A stretch of DNA of 64,000 nt from Desulfobacterales bacterium (GCA_021737275.1 JAIPEE010000002.1:51525-115524), one strand, 5' to 3'. Positions 8,335-17,926 are shown, counted from the first letter of the stretch. Numbers and translations: made by a program. The notes: a model not told the origin generated them from the sequence alone.

Positions 8335-9285
8335 TTATTTGCTTTTGTTTTCCAACTTTCTGAAATTGAGCCACATATCAAAAAAACCAAGTCCGATAAC
8401 GAGCAGTACCGCAATCTGCTGGATGGCAATCAGGCTATATAGAAAAACCCTGAGCATTCGGGGGAATTTTTTTTTTTCAAAATAAAACGAGACAATGGCA
8501 ATGCCCCCGAAAAAATATACGGTCGATAATATCAACAGGCCGTTTGATGCAAACAGAACGGTGGTCATGTTTGACAAAAACATCATCAACCCGAAGGCAA
8601 TAACACCCCATACGAGATATTCCGGTGCCTTCCAGTGATTAAGCGGGCCGAAATCGGGGTAGGAAAGTCCCCTGTTCATCAATAATGGCTTGGCCAGCAG
8701 CAGTGTTGTCCACGTAATAAAAAGAGTGGCAACTGTCATCATGCCCGGTGTAATACCGGTCATAACCTGAACAACCACATCTCTATAAGTCATGATGATG
8801 TGGATGATCTCTTCTGCATTTTCCTGACGCTGATATATGGTCAATAAAAGATCAATTTTTTTATCAAAAAAATCCGATATAAAAGGAATAATTTCCATAT
8901 TGGACTTATCACTGAAAAGAATCAGTCCGGCGCCTGTAATAACGAGTAGCGAGGTACAGGCATAAAGAACTGTCTTTTCAACTGAAAGACGCTTTTCAAA
9001 GAGTTCACCCATTATAAAACCGAGCAGGATCAGTTCGGAAAAATAGAGAACATCAACTGTCAGGCCGCCAAGCAGTATGGTCAAAAGACATATTACGACT
9101 GCGGGTATTATAGCGGCAGACATTCTGCCAAGTTTGATCCGGAAAAAAAGAACCGGCAGGGGAATAAAAAGAGCACAGATAACACTGAAAAAAGGTAAAT
9201 AGACAGACAGTGCAACAATCACGCACGTTATTGCAATACCCTGTGTAATATCCTTTGCTGTTTTCCCCTGGACCTGACTTGGCAA
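8335..9285 (-). CDS. DUF2232 (YybS-like) polytopic membrane protein
   Basis: 316 residues from a TTG at 9285, preceded by GGGGAGAAAAGGG; the longer ATG reading would overlap rpsR. It is almost wholly hydrophobic, with about eight or nine predicted membrane spans. Examples are ITCVIVALSVYLPFFSVICA near the N-terminus and a last span LIAIQQIAVLLVIGLGFF. DUF2232 proteins occur between rpsR and rplI in many Desulfobacterota and Firmicutes; their molecular job is unknown, and a transporter-like (S-component-like) fold has been suggested. Its position between two ribosomal protein genes is conserved and not a sign of insertion. Confidence 0.8.
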   Translation of the reverse strand: MPSQVQGKTAKDITQGIAITCVIVALSVYLPFFSVICALFIPLPVLFFRIKLGRMSAAIIPAVVICLLTILLGGLTVDVLYFSELILLGFIMGELFEKRLSVEKTVLYACTSLLVITGAGLILFSDKSNMEIIPFISDFFDKKIDLLLTIYQRQENAEEIIHIIMTYRDVVVQVMTGITPGMMTVATLFITWTTLLLAKPLLMNRGLSYPDFGPLNHWKAPEYLVWGVIAFGLMMFLSNMTTVLFASNGLLILSTVYFFGGIAIVSFYFEKKKFPRMLRVFLYSLIAIQQIAVLLVIGLGFFDMWLNFRKLENKSK

Positions 9286-9310
9286 ACCCTTTTCTCCCCG
9301 GCGCCTCTGA

Positions 9311-9586
9311 TTACATGTCAAATGTGCCGACAAACGGCAGCAGAGCAATCGTTCTTGCGCGTTTGATCGCAGTCTGAATTTCACGCTGATGTTTGGCACA
9401 AGCACCGGAAATACGTCTTGGAATAATCTTGCCGCGTTCGGTTGTGAAATAGTTGAGCGATCTTGAGTCTTTATAATCTATAACAAGGCTGCTGTCCGCA
9501 CAAAATCGGCAAACTTTACGTCTATGAAAAACACGCCTTTTTTTCTTGAAACCATTTGGTTTTTGTCTTCTGAATGCTGCAGTCAT
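9311..9586 (-). CDS. rpsR: 30S ribosomal protein S18
   Basis: 91 residues. Contains the S18 core: [13 protein letters not shown], followed by the [19 protein letters not shown] and [20 protein letters not shown] motifs that contact 16S rRNA. Two cysteines in CRFC plus a third in SGAC suggest the zinc-binding (C+) version of S18. It pairs with S6 on the platform of the small subunit, and here follows rpsF by only 3 bases. An AAGGAGG site lies within the end of rpsF. Confidence 0.96.
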   Translation of the reverse strand: MTAAFRRQKPNGFKKKRRVFHRRKVCRFCADSSLVIDYKDSRSLNYFTTERGKIIPRRISGACAKHQREIQTAIKRARTIALLPFVGTFDM

Positions 9587-9589
9587 TGA

Positions 9590-10060
9590 TTATTCCTCCT
9601 TATCACTTTCGGCTTCGGCTGTTTCAGGTTTTTCAGGTGCTGCCTCTTCAGTTGCAGCAGCTTCTGTTTCAGTTTCTTCAGTGACTTCGGCTTCCGGTTC
9701 GGCCGGTGCTGCAGCTTCTTCAGCAGCCTGTTGTGCGGCTTCAATTTCAGCCTTTGCGGTTTCAACATCAACCGCTTCATCAAGCAGAACGGTCATGTAC
9801 TTGAGCGCACGATCATCAATCCTGAAAAATCTTTCCAGCTCAGCAACAAGCGCACCATCACCACAGTAATCCAGGCGAATATAGTGTCCACGGGATCTTT
9901 TTCTGATGTTATAGGCCAGCTTTTTAACGCCCCAGTCATCAACCAGGAGCAGGGTGCCACCCTGCTGGGGAATAATCTCTTCCAACCTTGGCACAAAAGA
10001 TTTTCGATCTTCTTCTGCAAGGTCCGGATCCACAATAACAATTGTTTCATACCTTTTCAT
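9590..10060 (-). CDS. rpsF: 30S ribosomal protein S6 with a long acidic tail
   Basis: 156 residues from the ATG at 10060, which has GGAGG seven bases upstream. The S6 ferredoxin-like core covers about residues 1-95 (MKRYETIVIVDPDL at the start, DDWGVKKLAYNIRKRSRGHY in the middle). It is followed by about 60 residues of almost only Ala, Glu, Pro and Thr. In E. coli a glutamate tail is added to S6 after translation by RimK; here an acidic tail is encoded in the gene. S6 with S18 binds 16S rRNA helix 22 and can repress its own operon through a leader hairpin. First gene of the operon. Confidence 0.95.
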   Translation of the reverse strand: MKRYETIVIVDPDLAEEDRKSFVPRLEEIIPQQGGTLLLVDDWGVKKLAYNIRKRSRGHYIRLDYCGDGALVAELERFFRIDDRALKYMTVLLDEAVDVETAKAEIEAAQQAAEEAAAPAEPEAEVTEETETEAAATEEAAPEKPETAEAESDKEE

Positions 10061-10114
10061 TAATAACCTCCTTATGGATAATAAAGCCCTGAAACCGGTC
10101 CAGAGCAAGGATTC

Positions 10115-10148
10115 TTAGCAAACAGCCAACAACTTGGCTCAGTGCTAA
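10115..10148 (-). promoter_or_regulatory. Hairpin in the rpsF leader, possible S6:S18 autoregulatory site
   Basis: On the minus strand the leader folds as TTAGCA / TGCTAA closing an internal loop, then GCCAA / TTGGC with a GTTG loop. It lies between the promoter and the rpsF start, where many bacteria carry an S6:S18-binding hairpin. I could not confirm the diagnostic CCG-containing bulge within it, so the assignment is by position. Confidence 0.35.
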
Positions 10149-10177
10149 AAAATAGCCGAAATCTAAAAACAAACCTA

Positions 10178-10205
10178 ACTATCATTACATGAAAGAAACT
10201 GTCAA
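10178..10205 (-). promoter_or_regulatory. Candidate promoter of the rpsF operon
   Basis: Minus-strand TTGACA (10205-10200) is a perfect -35 box, with GATAGT (10183-10178, 4/6) after 16 bases. It would start a transcript about 110 bases before the rpsF ATG. Confidence 0.5.
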
Positions 10206-10319
10206 GATGAATTATCTGGCCGGATTTACATTAGTTTTTGGCATCAGTCGTTTAATCAAATTTTAAATGGTTATAAAAAATAAAAAAGGAACCAGATTTT
10301 AAGCTGCTTCCTGAGTTTC

Positions 10320-10396
<77 letters not shown>

Positions 10397-10518
10397 GGAA
10401 TTTTGTTAACAACCGGGTGCTTCGTATCACCCTTTATATAAGGTTGTCAAATTATTTCAGGCCTGATTTTCCATAAAAGAGTTAAAAAAAATAAATTTTT
10501 ATGTGAAGGAAAATTGTA

Positions 10519-11262
10519 TTAATCCCACAAGGACTCTTTTTCTTTTCTGATCCTTTTACGGTCTTTTTTCCAGGACTGATTTTTATCCTTTTGATAGCGC
10601 TTAGATGGTTTTATCTGATCTTTTGTTATATCCATCATAAAGCTGCCCGGGGTTTTGGCTTTTTCCTCTCTCTTTTTATCAGCAGTCTTTATTTTTTCAG
10701 GCTGCTGTTTTGGCAGCGGCGGTCCGGTAATACATTCCGGTGGAATTTCATCTGAAAGAAACAGGTGATCCCCATATTTTAAAAAGCAGACACCAGTGTC
10801 CTGAGCCATATTTGCATGTATGGTCAACAGTACAGGCTTCCGGTCTAAAGATTTTCCATATTTGTTTGCAATCACCTGTTCAGATGAAAGCATAATATAT
10901 GGACGGCTGGAAACGATCAGGCCTTTTTTATGGACAAATGGCCATGACTTTCTTTTAATGGCTATATATAGCAGGCCGGGAAGGTGATCGGCAGTGACAG
11001 GCTCGGGCAGCATCTGCCGGTCTGTAGCCCGTATAAGAGATTCTTTAATTTCAATTGGCGGATCCGGAAGGGTATAAAGAATCTCATCTATATGTGAAGC
11101 ACGGACATGCCTGAACCCCTCTTCACAGGCCAACGCTTTTAACAGGTCTTTTATTTTGACATATCCGTCTGCATCAGGCAAAAGTCCGAAATGATCCGGT
11201 TTTCTGCCGAGTATATAGGAAAGAAATTTTGCCAGTTTTTTTGCAGACTGTCCGGGTTTCAT
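10519..11262 (-). CDS. KptA/Tpt1-like (RNA 2'-phosphotransferase fold) protein with degraded active-site motifs
   Basis: 247 residues. Residues 8-60 match the KptA winged-helix N-domain (LSYILGRKPDHFGLLPDADG, then VKIKDLLKAL). The ADP-ribosyltransferase-like half follows, to about 170. True KptA/Tpt1 removes the 2'-phosphate from spliced RNA using NAD+ and an Arg-His-Arg-Arg tetrad. Here the usual LLRH reads ILGRK (17-21), the IRANQGHS motif reads IRATDRQM (77-84), LYHGT reads LYIAI (98-102) and the HLS motif reads YIMLS (122-126). The Arg of IRA survives; the catalytic His and the HGT NAD site do not. After about 185 there is a Lys/Arg-rich tail suited to nucleic-acid binding. It may be a non-catalytic RNA-binding relative or have a changed reaction. 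Confidence 0.65.
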   Translation of the reverse strand: MKPGQSAKKLAKFLSYILGRKPDHFGLLPDADGYVKIKDLLKALACEEGFRHVRASHIDEILYTLPDPPIEIKESLIRATDRQMLPEPVTADHLPGLLYIAIKRKSWPFVHKKGLIVSSRPYIMLSSEQVIANKYGKSLDRKPVLLTIHANMAQDTGVCFLKYGDHLFLSDEIPPECITGPPLPKQQPEKIKTADKKREEKAKTPGSFMMDITKDQIKPSKRYQKDKNQSWKKDRKRIRKEKESLWD

Positions 11263-11382
11263 TCTAATTCCAATTAACGGTTGTTATGACAAAAGCATTC
11301 TTGACCTGATAAAGTGTGTCTGGTATTTTTGCACCCTTTATTAATAAAATGTCAACAAAATATCATTGGAAAGGATATTGGT

Positions 11383-12672
11383 ATGATTACAGATAAATCT
11401 CACAAACTGTTTGAAAAAGCCCGGCAAGTTATTCCCGGTGGTGTTAACAGCCCGGTTCGCGCCTGCCTGTCCGTAGGCGGAGAGCCGCTTTTTATTGACC
11501 GTGCAGACGGCTGCAGGGTATTCGATGTGGATGGCAATAGCTATATTGATTATGTCGGTTCCTGGGGCCCCATGATATTAGGGCACCGGCATCCTGAAGT
11601 GATCAAGGCGCTGAGCCTGGTTCTGGATCGCGGTACCAGTTTTGGCGCTCCGACAGATCTTGAAATTGAACTGGCTGATCTGGTTATTGAAGCCGTTCCA
11701 TCTGTTGAGATGATACGTGTTGTCAATTCCGGCACGGAAGCTACCATGAGTGCTATCAGGCTGGCCAGAGGTGTTACCGGGCGGGATAAGATTATCAAGT
11801 TTGACGGCTGTTATCATGGTCATGCCGACACGCTTCTTGTTGCTGCAGGGTCTGGTATTGCTACACTGGGTATCCCGGGCAGCCCCGGTGTACCGGAAGC
11901 TTTTGTGGCAAACACACTTTCCCTGCCATATAATGATATTAATTGTATTACTTCCCTTATGGAAGAGCGCGGCAATGAGATTGCCTGTATTATCGTAGAG
12001 CCCATTGCCGGCAATATGGGTATGGTGCCGCCGGTTGCGGGCTTTCTTGAAGCATTGCGTGAACTGACAGCCAAACATGGTGCTTTGCTGATCTTTGATG
12101 AGGTTATGACCGGTTTCAGGGTTGCTCATGGCGGTGCCCAGTCACTATTTAATATTACACCGGATTTGACGACAATGGCCAAAATTATCGGCGGCGGCCT
12201 GCCGGTTGGCGCATATGGTGGGAAAAAAGAGATCATGTCCCAGATTGCACCCAGCGGATCAATTTATCAGGCCGGTACACTTTCCGGTAATCCCCTTGCC
12301 ATGGCGGCAGGTATTGCAACGCTTAAGGAGTTAAAAAAACCCGGATTTTATGAAGCGCTTGATGAAAAAGCTGAAAAACTGATGCAGGGCCTGAATGGCG
12401 CAGCTCAAAAAGCCGGAATCAAGGCATCTGCCGGGCGCATCGGATCTATGCTGGGATTCTTTTTTACGGATGTTGATGTAAAAAACTTTGATGATGCCAA
12501 AACAAGTGACACCGAGATGTTTTCAGCGTTCTATAACGGTATGCAGGAAAAAGGTATCTACCTGGCACCATCCCAGTTTGAATCTCTTTTTGTTTCATCT
12601 GCCCATGAAATGGTTGACATTGATGAAACAATTTCCGCTGCTGAAGCGGTTTTGGGTGAACTGACAACGTAG
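11383..12672 (+). CDS. hemL: Glutamate-1-semialdehyde 2,1-aminomutase
   Basis: 429 residues; PLP enzyme of the C5 pathway to 5-aminolevulinate and tetrapyrroles (haem, sirohaem, cobalamin). It begins [20 protein letters not shown] and includes [15 protein letters not shown], the class III aminotransferase stretch [12 protein letters not shown] and the PLP-lysine region [18 protein letters not shown]. The start at 11383 has AAGGA upstream; the in-frame ATG at 11314 adds an unrelated hydrophobic leader. It sits 32 bases before gatB on the same strand, so glutamate-tRNA-linked functions are paired here (GluTR makes its substrate from Glu-tRNA). Confidence 0.95.
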   Translation: MITDKSHKLFEKARQVIPGGVNSPVRACLSVGGEPLFIDRADGCRVFDVDGNSYIDYVGSWGPMILGHRHPEVIKALSLVLDRGTSFGAPTDLEIELADLVIEAVPSVEMIRVVNSGTEATMSAIRLARGVTGRDKIIKFDGCYHGHADTLLVAAGSGIATLGIPGSPGVPEAFVANTLSLPYNDINCITSLMEERGNEIACIIVEPIAGNMGMVPPVAGFLEALRELTAKHGALLIFDEVMTGFRVAHGGAQSLFNITPDLTTMAKIIGGGLPVGAYGGKKEIMSQIAPSGSIYQAGTLSGNPLAMAAGIATLKELKKPGFYEALDEKAEKLMQGLNGAAQKAGIKASAGRIGSMLGFFFTDVDVKNFDDAKTSDTEMFSAFYNGMQEKGIYLAPSQFESLFVSSAHEMVDIDETISAAEAVLGELTT

Positions 12673-12704
12673 TTATTTTTTCAAAAAGGTGAATCGAGGA
12701 TTAT

Positions 12705-14135
12705 ATGGGGTTTGAAACGGTTATCGGGCTTGAGGTCCACGCACAGATGAAAACACGGACCAAGATTTTCTGCAGTTGTTCGACAGAATTCGGGGCACCT
12801 CCTAATACGCATACCTGTCCGGTCTGCCTGGGGATGCCGGGTATGTTGCCGGTGCTGAATAAAAAAGTGGTGGCGTATGCCATTTTGCTGGGTCTTGCCA
12901 CAAACTGCACCATTACCCGTGAAAGCCGGTTTGCCAGGAAGAACTATTTTTACCCGGATCTGCCAAAAGGATATCAAATTTCACAGTATGAACTGCCCAT
13001 CACTGAGCACGGCAGTATTGAAATTGATCTGAACGGCAATAAGAAAATAATCGGTATCACCCGTATCCATATGGAAGAGGATGCCGGAAAACTTATTCAT
13101 GATCCGGACAGGCCGGTCAGCAAGGTGGATTACAACCGGACCGGTGTACCGCTTCTTGAAATCGTTAGTGAGCCGGACATGCGATCTGCAGAAGAGGCGG
13201 GAGCCTATTTACGAAAACTTCATGCCATTGTCCGATATCTGGGTATTTGTGACGGCAATATGGAAGAGGGGAGTTTTCGTTGTGACGCCAATGTCTCCAT
13301 CCGACCTGAGGGTCAGGAGGCGTTCGGTATACGGACGGAGCTTAAAAATCTGAACTCCTTCAAGCATGTTGAAAAAGCAATTCTCTATGAAATAGAGCGG
13401 CAAAAGGATATCATTCTTGACGGCGGTAAGGTGGTGCAGGAGACCCGGTTATGGAACCCGGACAAGAACAGGTCTACGGCCATGCGAAGTAAAGAGGAAG
13501 CCAATGACTACCGCTATTTTCCTGACCCGGATCTGCTTCCAATCGTTATAGATGATGAATGGATTGAGAACACCAGGGCAACTCTTCCGGAATTGCCGGA
13601 TGAAAAACGGGACCGGTTTGTCAGCGAATATGAGCTGCCCGAATATGATGCTTCTGTTTTGACTACGTCAAGAGAAATGGCGGACTACTTTGAAGCCTGT
13701 GTTAAAGAAGTTTCTAATGCCAAACTGGTAAGTAACTGGATGATGAGCTCTCTTCTCGGACTTTTAAATGCCGAAGGGAAAACAATTGAGACATCCCCGA
13801 TATCATCAACGGATCTGGCACAACTGCTTCAACTGATTGAAAAAGGTACCATAAGCGGTAAAATTGCCAAAACCGTATTTGAAGAGATGGCACAGACCGG
13901 TAAGGCACCAGGCAAGATTGTTGAAGAGAAGGGTCTTGTCCAGATAACAGACTCATCACAAATTGAATCGATCATCGAGGAAATTCTATCAAGTAATACA
14001 CAGCAGGTAGAAGATTACAGGGGCGGCAAAACCGGTATTATAGGGTTTTTTGTCGGTCAGGTGATGCGGGCCACAAAAGGCAAAGCGAATCCCCAAATTG
14101 TTAATGAAATCTTGAAACAAAAGCTTGAGGGGTGA
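12705..14135 (+). CDS. gatB: Asp-tRNA(Asn)/Glu-tRNA(Gln) amidotransferase subunit B
   Basis: 476 residues, normal length. GatB activates the misacylated tRNA's side chain and, with GatA and GatC, amidates it. Motifs: [19 protein letters not shown], the zinc-type cysteines continuing into [35 protein letters not shown] with IVSEPD, and the C-terminal YqeY-like domain ending [19 protein letters not shown]. gatA and gatC are not adjacent in the window. GAGGATT precedes the ATG. The gene ends at a strong shared terminator. Confidence 0.96.
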   Translation: MGFETVIGLEVHAQMKTRTKIFCSCSTEFGAPPNTHTCPVCLGMPGMLPVLNKKVVAYAILLGLATNCTITRESRFARKNYFYPDLPKGYQISQYELPITEHGSIEIDLNGNKKIIGITRIHMEEDAGKLIHDPDRPVSKVDYNRTGVPLLEIVSEPDMRSAEEAGAYLRKLHAIVRYLGICDGNMEEGSFRCDANVSIRPEGQEAFGIRTELKNLNSFKHVEKAILYEIERQKDIILDGGKVVQETRLWNPDKNRSTAMRSKEEANDYRYFPDPDLLPIVIDDEWIENTRATLPELPDEKRDRFVSEYELPEYDASVLTTSREMADYFEACVKEVSNAKLVSNWMMSSLLGLLNAEGKTIETSPISSTDLAQLLQLIEKGTISGKIAKTVFEEMAQTGKAPGKIVEEKGLVQITDSSQIESIIEEILSSNTQQVEDYRGGKTGIIGFFVGQVMRATKGKANPQIVNEILKQKLEG

Positions 14136-14203
14136 GGATAGAAATAGAGTTTGATCCAAAACAGGTATGTATTTTTTATTTGAGCTTAGCATGTAAAGTG
14201 ATA

Positions 14204-14235
14204 AAAAAGCCGGAAGCATCTGCTTCCGGCTTTTT
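14204..14235. terminator. Bidirectional hairpin terminator between gatB and the porin-like gene
   Basis: AAAAAGCCGGAAGCA, a two-base loop (TC), then TGCTTCCGGCTTTTT: a perfect 15-base inverted repeat with an A-tract on one side and a T-tract on the other. It can stop both the hemL-gatB transcript and the convergent porin-like transcript. Confidence 0.9.
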
Positions 14236-14271
14236 GTTTAACCACATAAATCTCTGACAGAGGGTACTACA

Positions 14272-15693
14272 TTACCATGTAGTGGTCTCAATGATAAGAG
14301 ATACTTCATACATGTTTTCCTGATCAGCACCAGCGTAGATAGCATCGCCGGTAAAAACATAACCGCCAACCAGAGTAAGGAAACATTCGTCAACCAGTTC
14401 GTAGGTTACGAAGGCATCAACTTCAGTTCCTATATCGTTGTTGCCTGCAGAATCGTCTTCAGGAAGCATGACATACCAGAGATCAAGACCGGTCTGGATT
14501 TTTGGTGTCAGGTAGGTGGAGGCACCAATGCCAAAAATCATCTGGTTGGTGATGTAACCCATACCGTTTGACATTTCCTGATTGTCGCCGTCATAGGCAT
14601 AAGCACCTTGCCAGCCGTAGTCGATGAAGTCATTCCGGCCGTAGCCCAGAACTTCTGCCCAGTAGTATGATGCGCCTGTCGGTGCAATAAAACCTTCATA
14701 TTCATCAAGTGTTGCCGGATCATCGCCTGAAGCGTAGACAAACTGACCATGAAGTTCAATATCCATATCACCTGCTGCAACAAAATAGTTACCACCAAAA
14801 GCAGCAAGATAACCGGTCATGTCCATATCACGGCCGGAGTAGTCATTCAGCCATGTAACCATTTCCATTTCACCGGTTTCATAAATACCGGTTGCCCAGA
14901 GGCCGAAAGCTACGTCAGATTCAACATTCCAGTCCCAATCAAAACCAAAATAGGTAGTATCGTATCCACCTTGTCCGGCCCATACTGAGGGATATCCACC
15001 CTGAGCCCAAGATGCAGTAGCGTTTTTCTGAGTATTTCCTTTGCCTTGCTGATACATGATAAATGGCTCAAAAGCCATTTCTTCGCCAGCCCACTTGTAG
15101 ATAAGGTAGTACTGATCCATATCTCCTAAGTCAGCGTTAGTGCCGCCACCTGCGGGGTTATTATATTCTTCTTGCTCCAGAAACCATACAAACTGGAAAT
15201 TACCAAGACCGAATACATCATAATAATCAAGAGAAACACCACTCATGTAATCATTCTGCATGAAACCACGGTTCAGTAAAATCCAATGTTTACCAACATT
15301 AAGAAGGTACTCATCCGGGTAAAGTTGAATAAGTGCTTCTACTACTTGCATTGCACCGTCATTAGTACCGCCAACATAGCCAAAACCAGTATCTCGACCA
15401 TTGGCGCCATTGTTTGAACCCCAGATTGTTTCGAATTCTAACGCGGTATAAACGCCAATATAGTCACCAATATAGATATCAAGATACAGGTTTGTGCGCT
15501 GCATAACACCGGAAAAGTCATCGTAGTCACCACCAGCTAATTCAGAATCATAACCCTGCATATTTTTTGCCTGAAAACCAATAGCTTTAAAGTCACCACC
15601 GATTTCAGGGCCAAACCACTTTTCTGCGGATGCGGGGATGGTAAGCGCGATAACCATCATGGCCGCCAGAGCCAATATTGCAAATTTCTTCAT
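14272..15693 (-). CDS. Secreted outer-membrane porin-like beta-barrel
   Basis: 473 residues from the ATG at 15693, which follows GGAGG by eight bases; an upstream in-frame ATG lies inside that ribosome site. A clear signal peptide (MKKFAILALAAMMVIALTIP, cut after ASA) leads into a glycine-, aromatic- and aspartate-rich sequence of alternating hydrophobic strands. The protein ends in an aromatic residue (IIETTTW), as expected for insertion by the BAM machinery. Length suits a porin of about 16-18 strands. No family or substrate recognised; similar proteins in sulfate reducers are annotated only as porin-like. Low cysteine content. It stands alone, with a near-consensus promoter and a terminator, which suggests strong expression. 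Confidence 0.75.
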   Translation of the reverse strand: MKKFAILALAAMMVIALTIPASAEKWFGPEIGGDFKAIGFQAKNMQGYDSELAGGDYDDFSGVMQRTNLYLDIYIGDYIGVYTALEFETIWGSNNGANGRDTGFGYVGGTNDGAMQVVEALIQLYPDEYLLNVGKHWILLNRGFMQNDYMSGVSLDYYDVFGLGNFQFVWFLEQEEYNNPAGGGTNADLGDMDQYYLIYKWAGEEMAFEPFIMYQQGKGNTQKNATASWAQGGYPSVWAGQGGYDTTYFGFDWDWNVESDVAFGLWATGIYETGEMEMVTWLNDYSGRDMDMTGYLAAFGGNYFVAAGDMDIELHGQFVYASGDDPATLDEYEGFIAPTGASYYWAEVLGYGRNDFIDYGWQGAYAYDGDNQEMSNGMGYITNQMIFGIGASTYLTPKIQTGLDLWYVMLPEDDSAGNNDIGTEVDAFVTYELVDECFLTLVGGYVFTGDAIYAGADQENMYEVSLIIETTTW

Positions 15694-15869
15694 CTTAAAT
15701 TCCTCCATTAGTACGGTTAGTCATCATTTCAACCTAATAAAAATCTTATGCTACTATGATACTACTGAAATGAGCTGCGGCATCCCTCCTTTCCGGACAG
15801 AAAAAATGTTTGTAGGATTTTTTGAGAACAGTTGTAATTTTTCACCATATAAATTACAAAATTATATCT

Positions 15870-15899
15870 TTTATAGTGGGCTAATGTGCCGGATGTCAA
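15870..15899 (-). promoter_or_regulatory. Strong sigma70-type promoter of the porin-like gene
   Basis: Minus strand TTGACA (15899-15894), 18 bases, TATAAA (15875-15870): 6/6 and 5/6 matches. The transcript would have a leader of about 170 bases before the porin ATG at 15693. The rest of the intergenic stretch 15694-16146 shows no other gene. Confidence 0.7.
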
Positions 15900-16146
15900 G
15901 TTTTTTTTATAAATCAAGGCCTTTGACGCTCACAGGTATTGATTTTTCAGAAGGCTCATCTTGTAAGTATTCGTGCAGCCGGGCATTATTTAAAAAATAA
16001 AGTTTATATCCGGACTTCAATATATAAAATATCGCCGTTATATTAAGGGTGAATATAACAAAACATCTCTTTTAAATGGATTGAGCTTGTGTTAATAGCT
16101 TCATGATACATTTTTCATTAATTAATCATAATAGGAGTGAAAAACA

Positions 16147-17802
16147 TTGAAGAACCGTATTCCCGTTTTTTACCGTATTTTATTTTCCCTGTTTATTCTT
16201 TTTCAATTAACGGCACTGGATGCTATGGCTCAGGAGCCCAAAAAAGTACTTGTCATGCCGTTCAATATCCATGCTGAAAAAGATCTGGCCTTTCTCAGGG
16301 ACGGCATCAGAGATATGCTGATTACCCGGATGGATCAGGATGAAAAAGTGGAATCCATAACGAGCGCAGAAGCCCAGCAGGCCACCCAGTCTATTACCGG
16401 CCAGATAAATGAGATGACGGCACTGTCCCTGGGTGAGACATTTGGTGCCGATTATGTGGTTATGGGAAGCCTTACCCTGTTCGGGGAAAGTATTTCTACG
16501 GATATCCGGCTTATCGATATTGCTGACAGGGATACCGTTGTCTCTTTCCATGAATTCGGAAAAAACAAGGGTGATGTGATTTACCATATTGACCGGTTTG
16601 CGAGTCAGGCAAATGAACAGATTTTTGGTATAAAGACAACACCAAAGGCCCAGGCAGACCCGGTAGAGATACAGGCGCCTGTCGTTGCAGCCGTGCCCGC
16701 GGTATCCGCCGGCAGCAGTGAAATTATAGTCAATACGGAAGCCCGTAAGGCGACCTATGGCGAAAGTTCATTTGACGGCTGGAAAAGCAGAAAAATTAAT
16801 GACAAGATCAATGGCGTTGCTGTCGGGGATGTTGACGGTGACGGAATGAATGAAACGGTATGCATTGGGGACTCGACGGTTTATGTTTATCGACTTGTAA
16901 ATGATGTAATTCAGCAAATAGCTGAGATTAAAGGTAAAACACAGGATGTCTATGCCGGCGTTGAGGTAGCGGACATCAACAATAACGGCAAAGCCGAGAT
17001 TTTTATTACCAATCTTTTTCAGAAAACAAATCATGTCATGTCTTTTGTACTGGAATGGAATGGTACATCATTTATCCATATTTCAAAAAATAACGGGTGG
17101 TATTACAGGGTGCTGGATCTGCCGGACAGGGGACATGTTTTATTCGGACAACAGGCCGGACTTAAGGATGTTATTTTTAGAAATGGAATATACGAGCTGA
17201 AGTGGCAGGACGGAGAATATGCCGAGGTGGAAAAACAAATGTTACCCGGCTGGGTCAATATTTTTGGGTTTACATATGCCGATATTTATGGCACCGGCCG
17301 GGAAAATATCCTTGCTTTCAGTAAAAAAGGCCATCTTCGTGTACTGGATTCCGAAGGGGATATGAAGTGGGGTAGCCCGAATTCTTATGGAGGCCCCAAT
17401 ATCTATATTGATGCACGAACCATATCATCCAATCCAAATAAAATCAGCCCGGAGGAGTCCAGCAAAGAACGGTTTTATCTGCTGAGCCGCATCATTGCCG
17501 GTGATTTTGATAATGACGGCAAAACAGATGTAATCATTGCAAATAATATCGATTCGTCCGGCGGTTATGTCAAGAAAAAACGCGTTTATACCGGTGGATA
17601 CCTGGAATGTATCACCTGGGACAATATCGGTGAAATTCAGAAATGGAAAACCCGGGAGGTTTCAGGTAACATAAGTGGATATACGGTTGCTGATATCAAT
17701 AATGACGGGACAAAAGAACTGATATATTCACATGTATCAGGCTCCGGATATTTTGAAACATCAGTTGACAGCTATATCGTGGCCCTGTCCATCGGGCAGT
17801 AA
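16147..17802 (+). CDS. Secreted TolB-N/CsgG-like domain plus FG-GAP (VCBS) propeller protein
   Basis: 551 residues from a TTG with AGGAGTG upstream. After a signal peptide (about 1-29), residues 33-160 read KKVLVMPFNIHAEKDLAFLR and then end in GADYVVMGSLTLFGESISTD. This resembles the alpha/beta domain of TolB-N/CsgG/FlgT-type envelope proteins that sum up lipoprotein signals. From about 210 come repeated calcium-loop motifs of integrin-like FG-GAP repeats: GDVDGDGMNET, ADINNNGKAEI, GDFDNDGKTDV, ADINNDGTKEL. So it is a periplasmic or surface propeller, probably Ca2+-binding. No enzyme motif. It ends in a strong terminator and is divergent from the porin-like gene. Function unknown. Confidence 0.75.
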   Translation: MKNRIPVFYRILFSLFILFQLTALDAMAQEPKKVLVMPFNIHAEKDLAFLRDGIRDMLITRMDQDEKVESITSAEAQQATQSITGQINEMTALSLGETFGADYVVMGSLTLFGESISTDIRLIDIADRDTVVSFHEFGKNKGDVIYHIDRFASQANEQIFGIKTTPKAQADPVEIQAPVVAAVPAVSAGSSEIIVNTEARKATYGESSFDGWKSRKINDKINGVAVGDVDGDGMNETVCIGDSTVYVYRLVNDVIQQIAEIKGKTQDVYAGVEVADINNNGKAEIFITNLFQKTNHVMSFVLEWNGTSFIHISKNNGWYYRVLDLPDRGHVLFGQQAGLKDVIFRNGIYELKWQDGEYAEVEKQMLPGWVNIFGFTYADIYGTGRENILAFSKKGHLRVLDSEGDMKWGSPNSYGGPNIYIDARTISSNPNKISPEESSKERFYLLSRIIAGDFDNDGKTDVIIANNIDSSGGYVKKKRVYTGGYLECITWDNIGEIQKWKTREVSGNISGYTVADINNDGTKELIYSHVSGSGYFETSVDSYIVALSIGQ

Positions 17803-17831
17803 TTATATTTTTTTAAAACCGACAATTATTG

Positions 17832-17871
17832 ACGGGCAGAATCATTTACGATGGTTCTGCCCGTTTTTTTT
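17832..17871 (+). terminator. Rho-independent terminator of the FG-GAP gene
   Basis: ACGGGCAGAATCAT and ATGGTTCTGCCCGT form a 10-bp perfect stem extended by partial pairing, directly followed by TTTTTTT. It lies 30 bases after the stop codon. Confidence 0.92.
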
Positions 17872-17926
17872 AGAACCGATTTCAAAAATATATCTAATAT
17901 GCCAAGGACCCGCTTTACCTGAAAAA

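Noticed and set aside
8335..9405. DUF2232 gene as an insertion in the ribosomal operon
   Set aside because: Its place between rpsR and rplI is the usual order in this phylum and spacing is tight.
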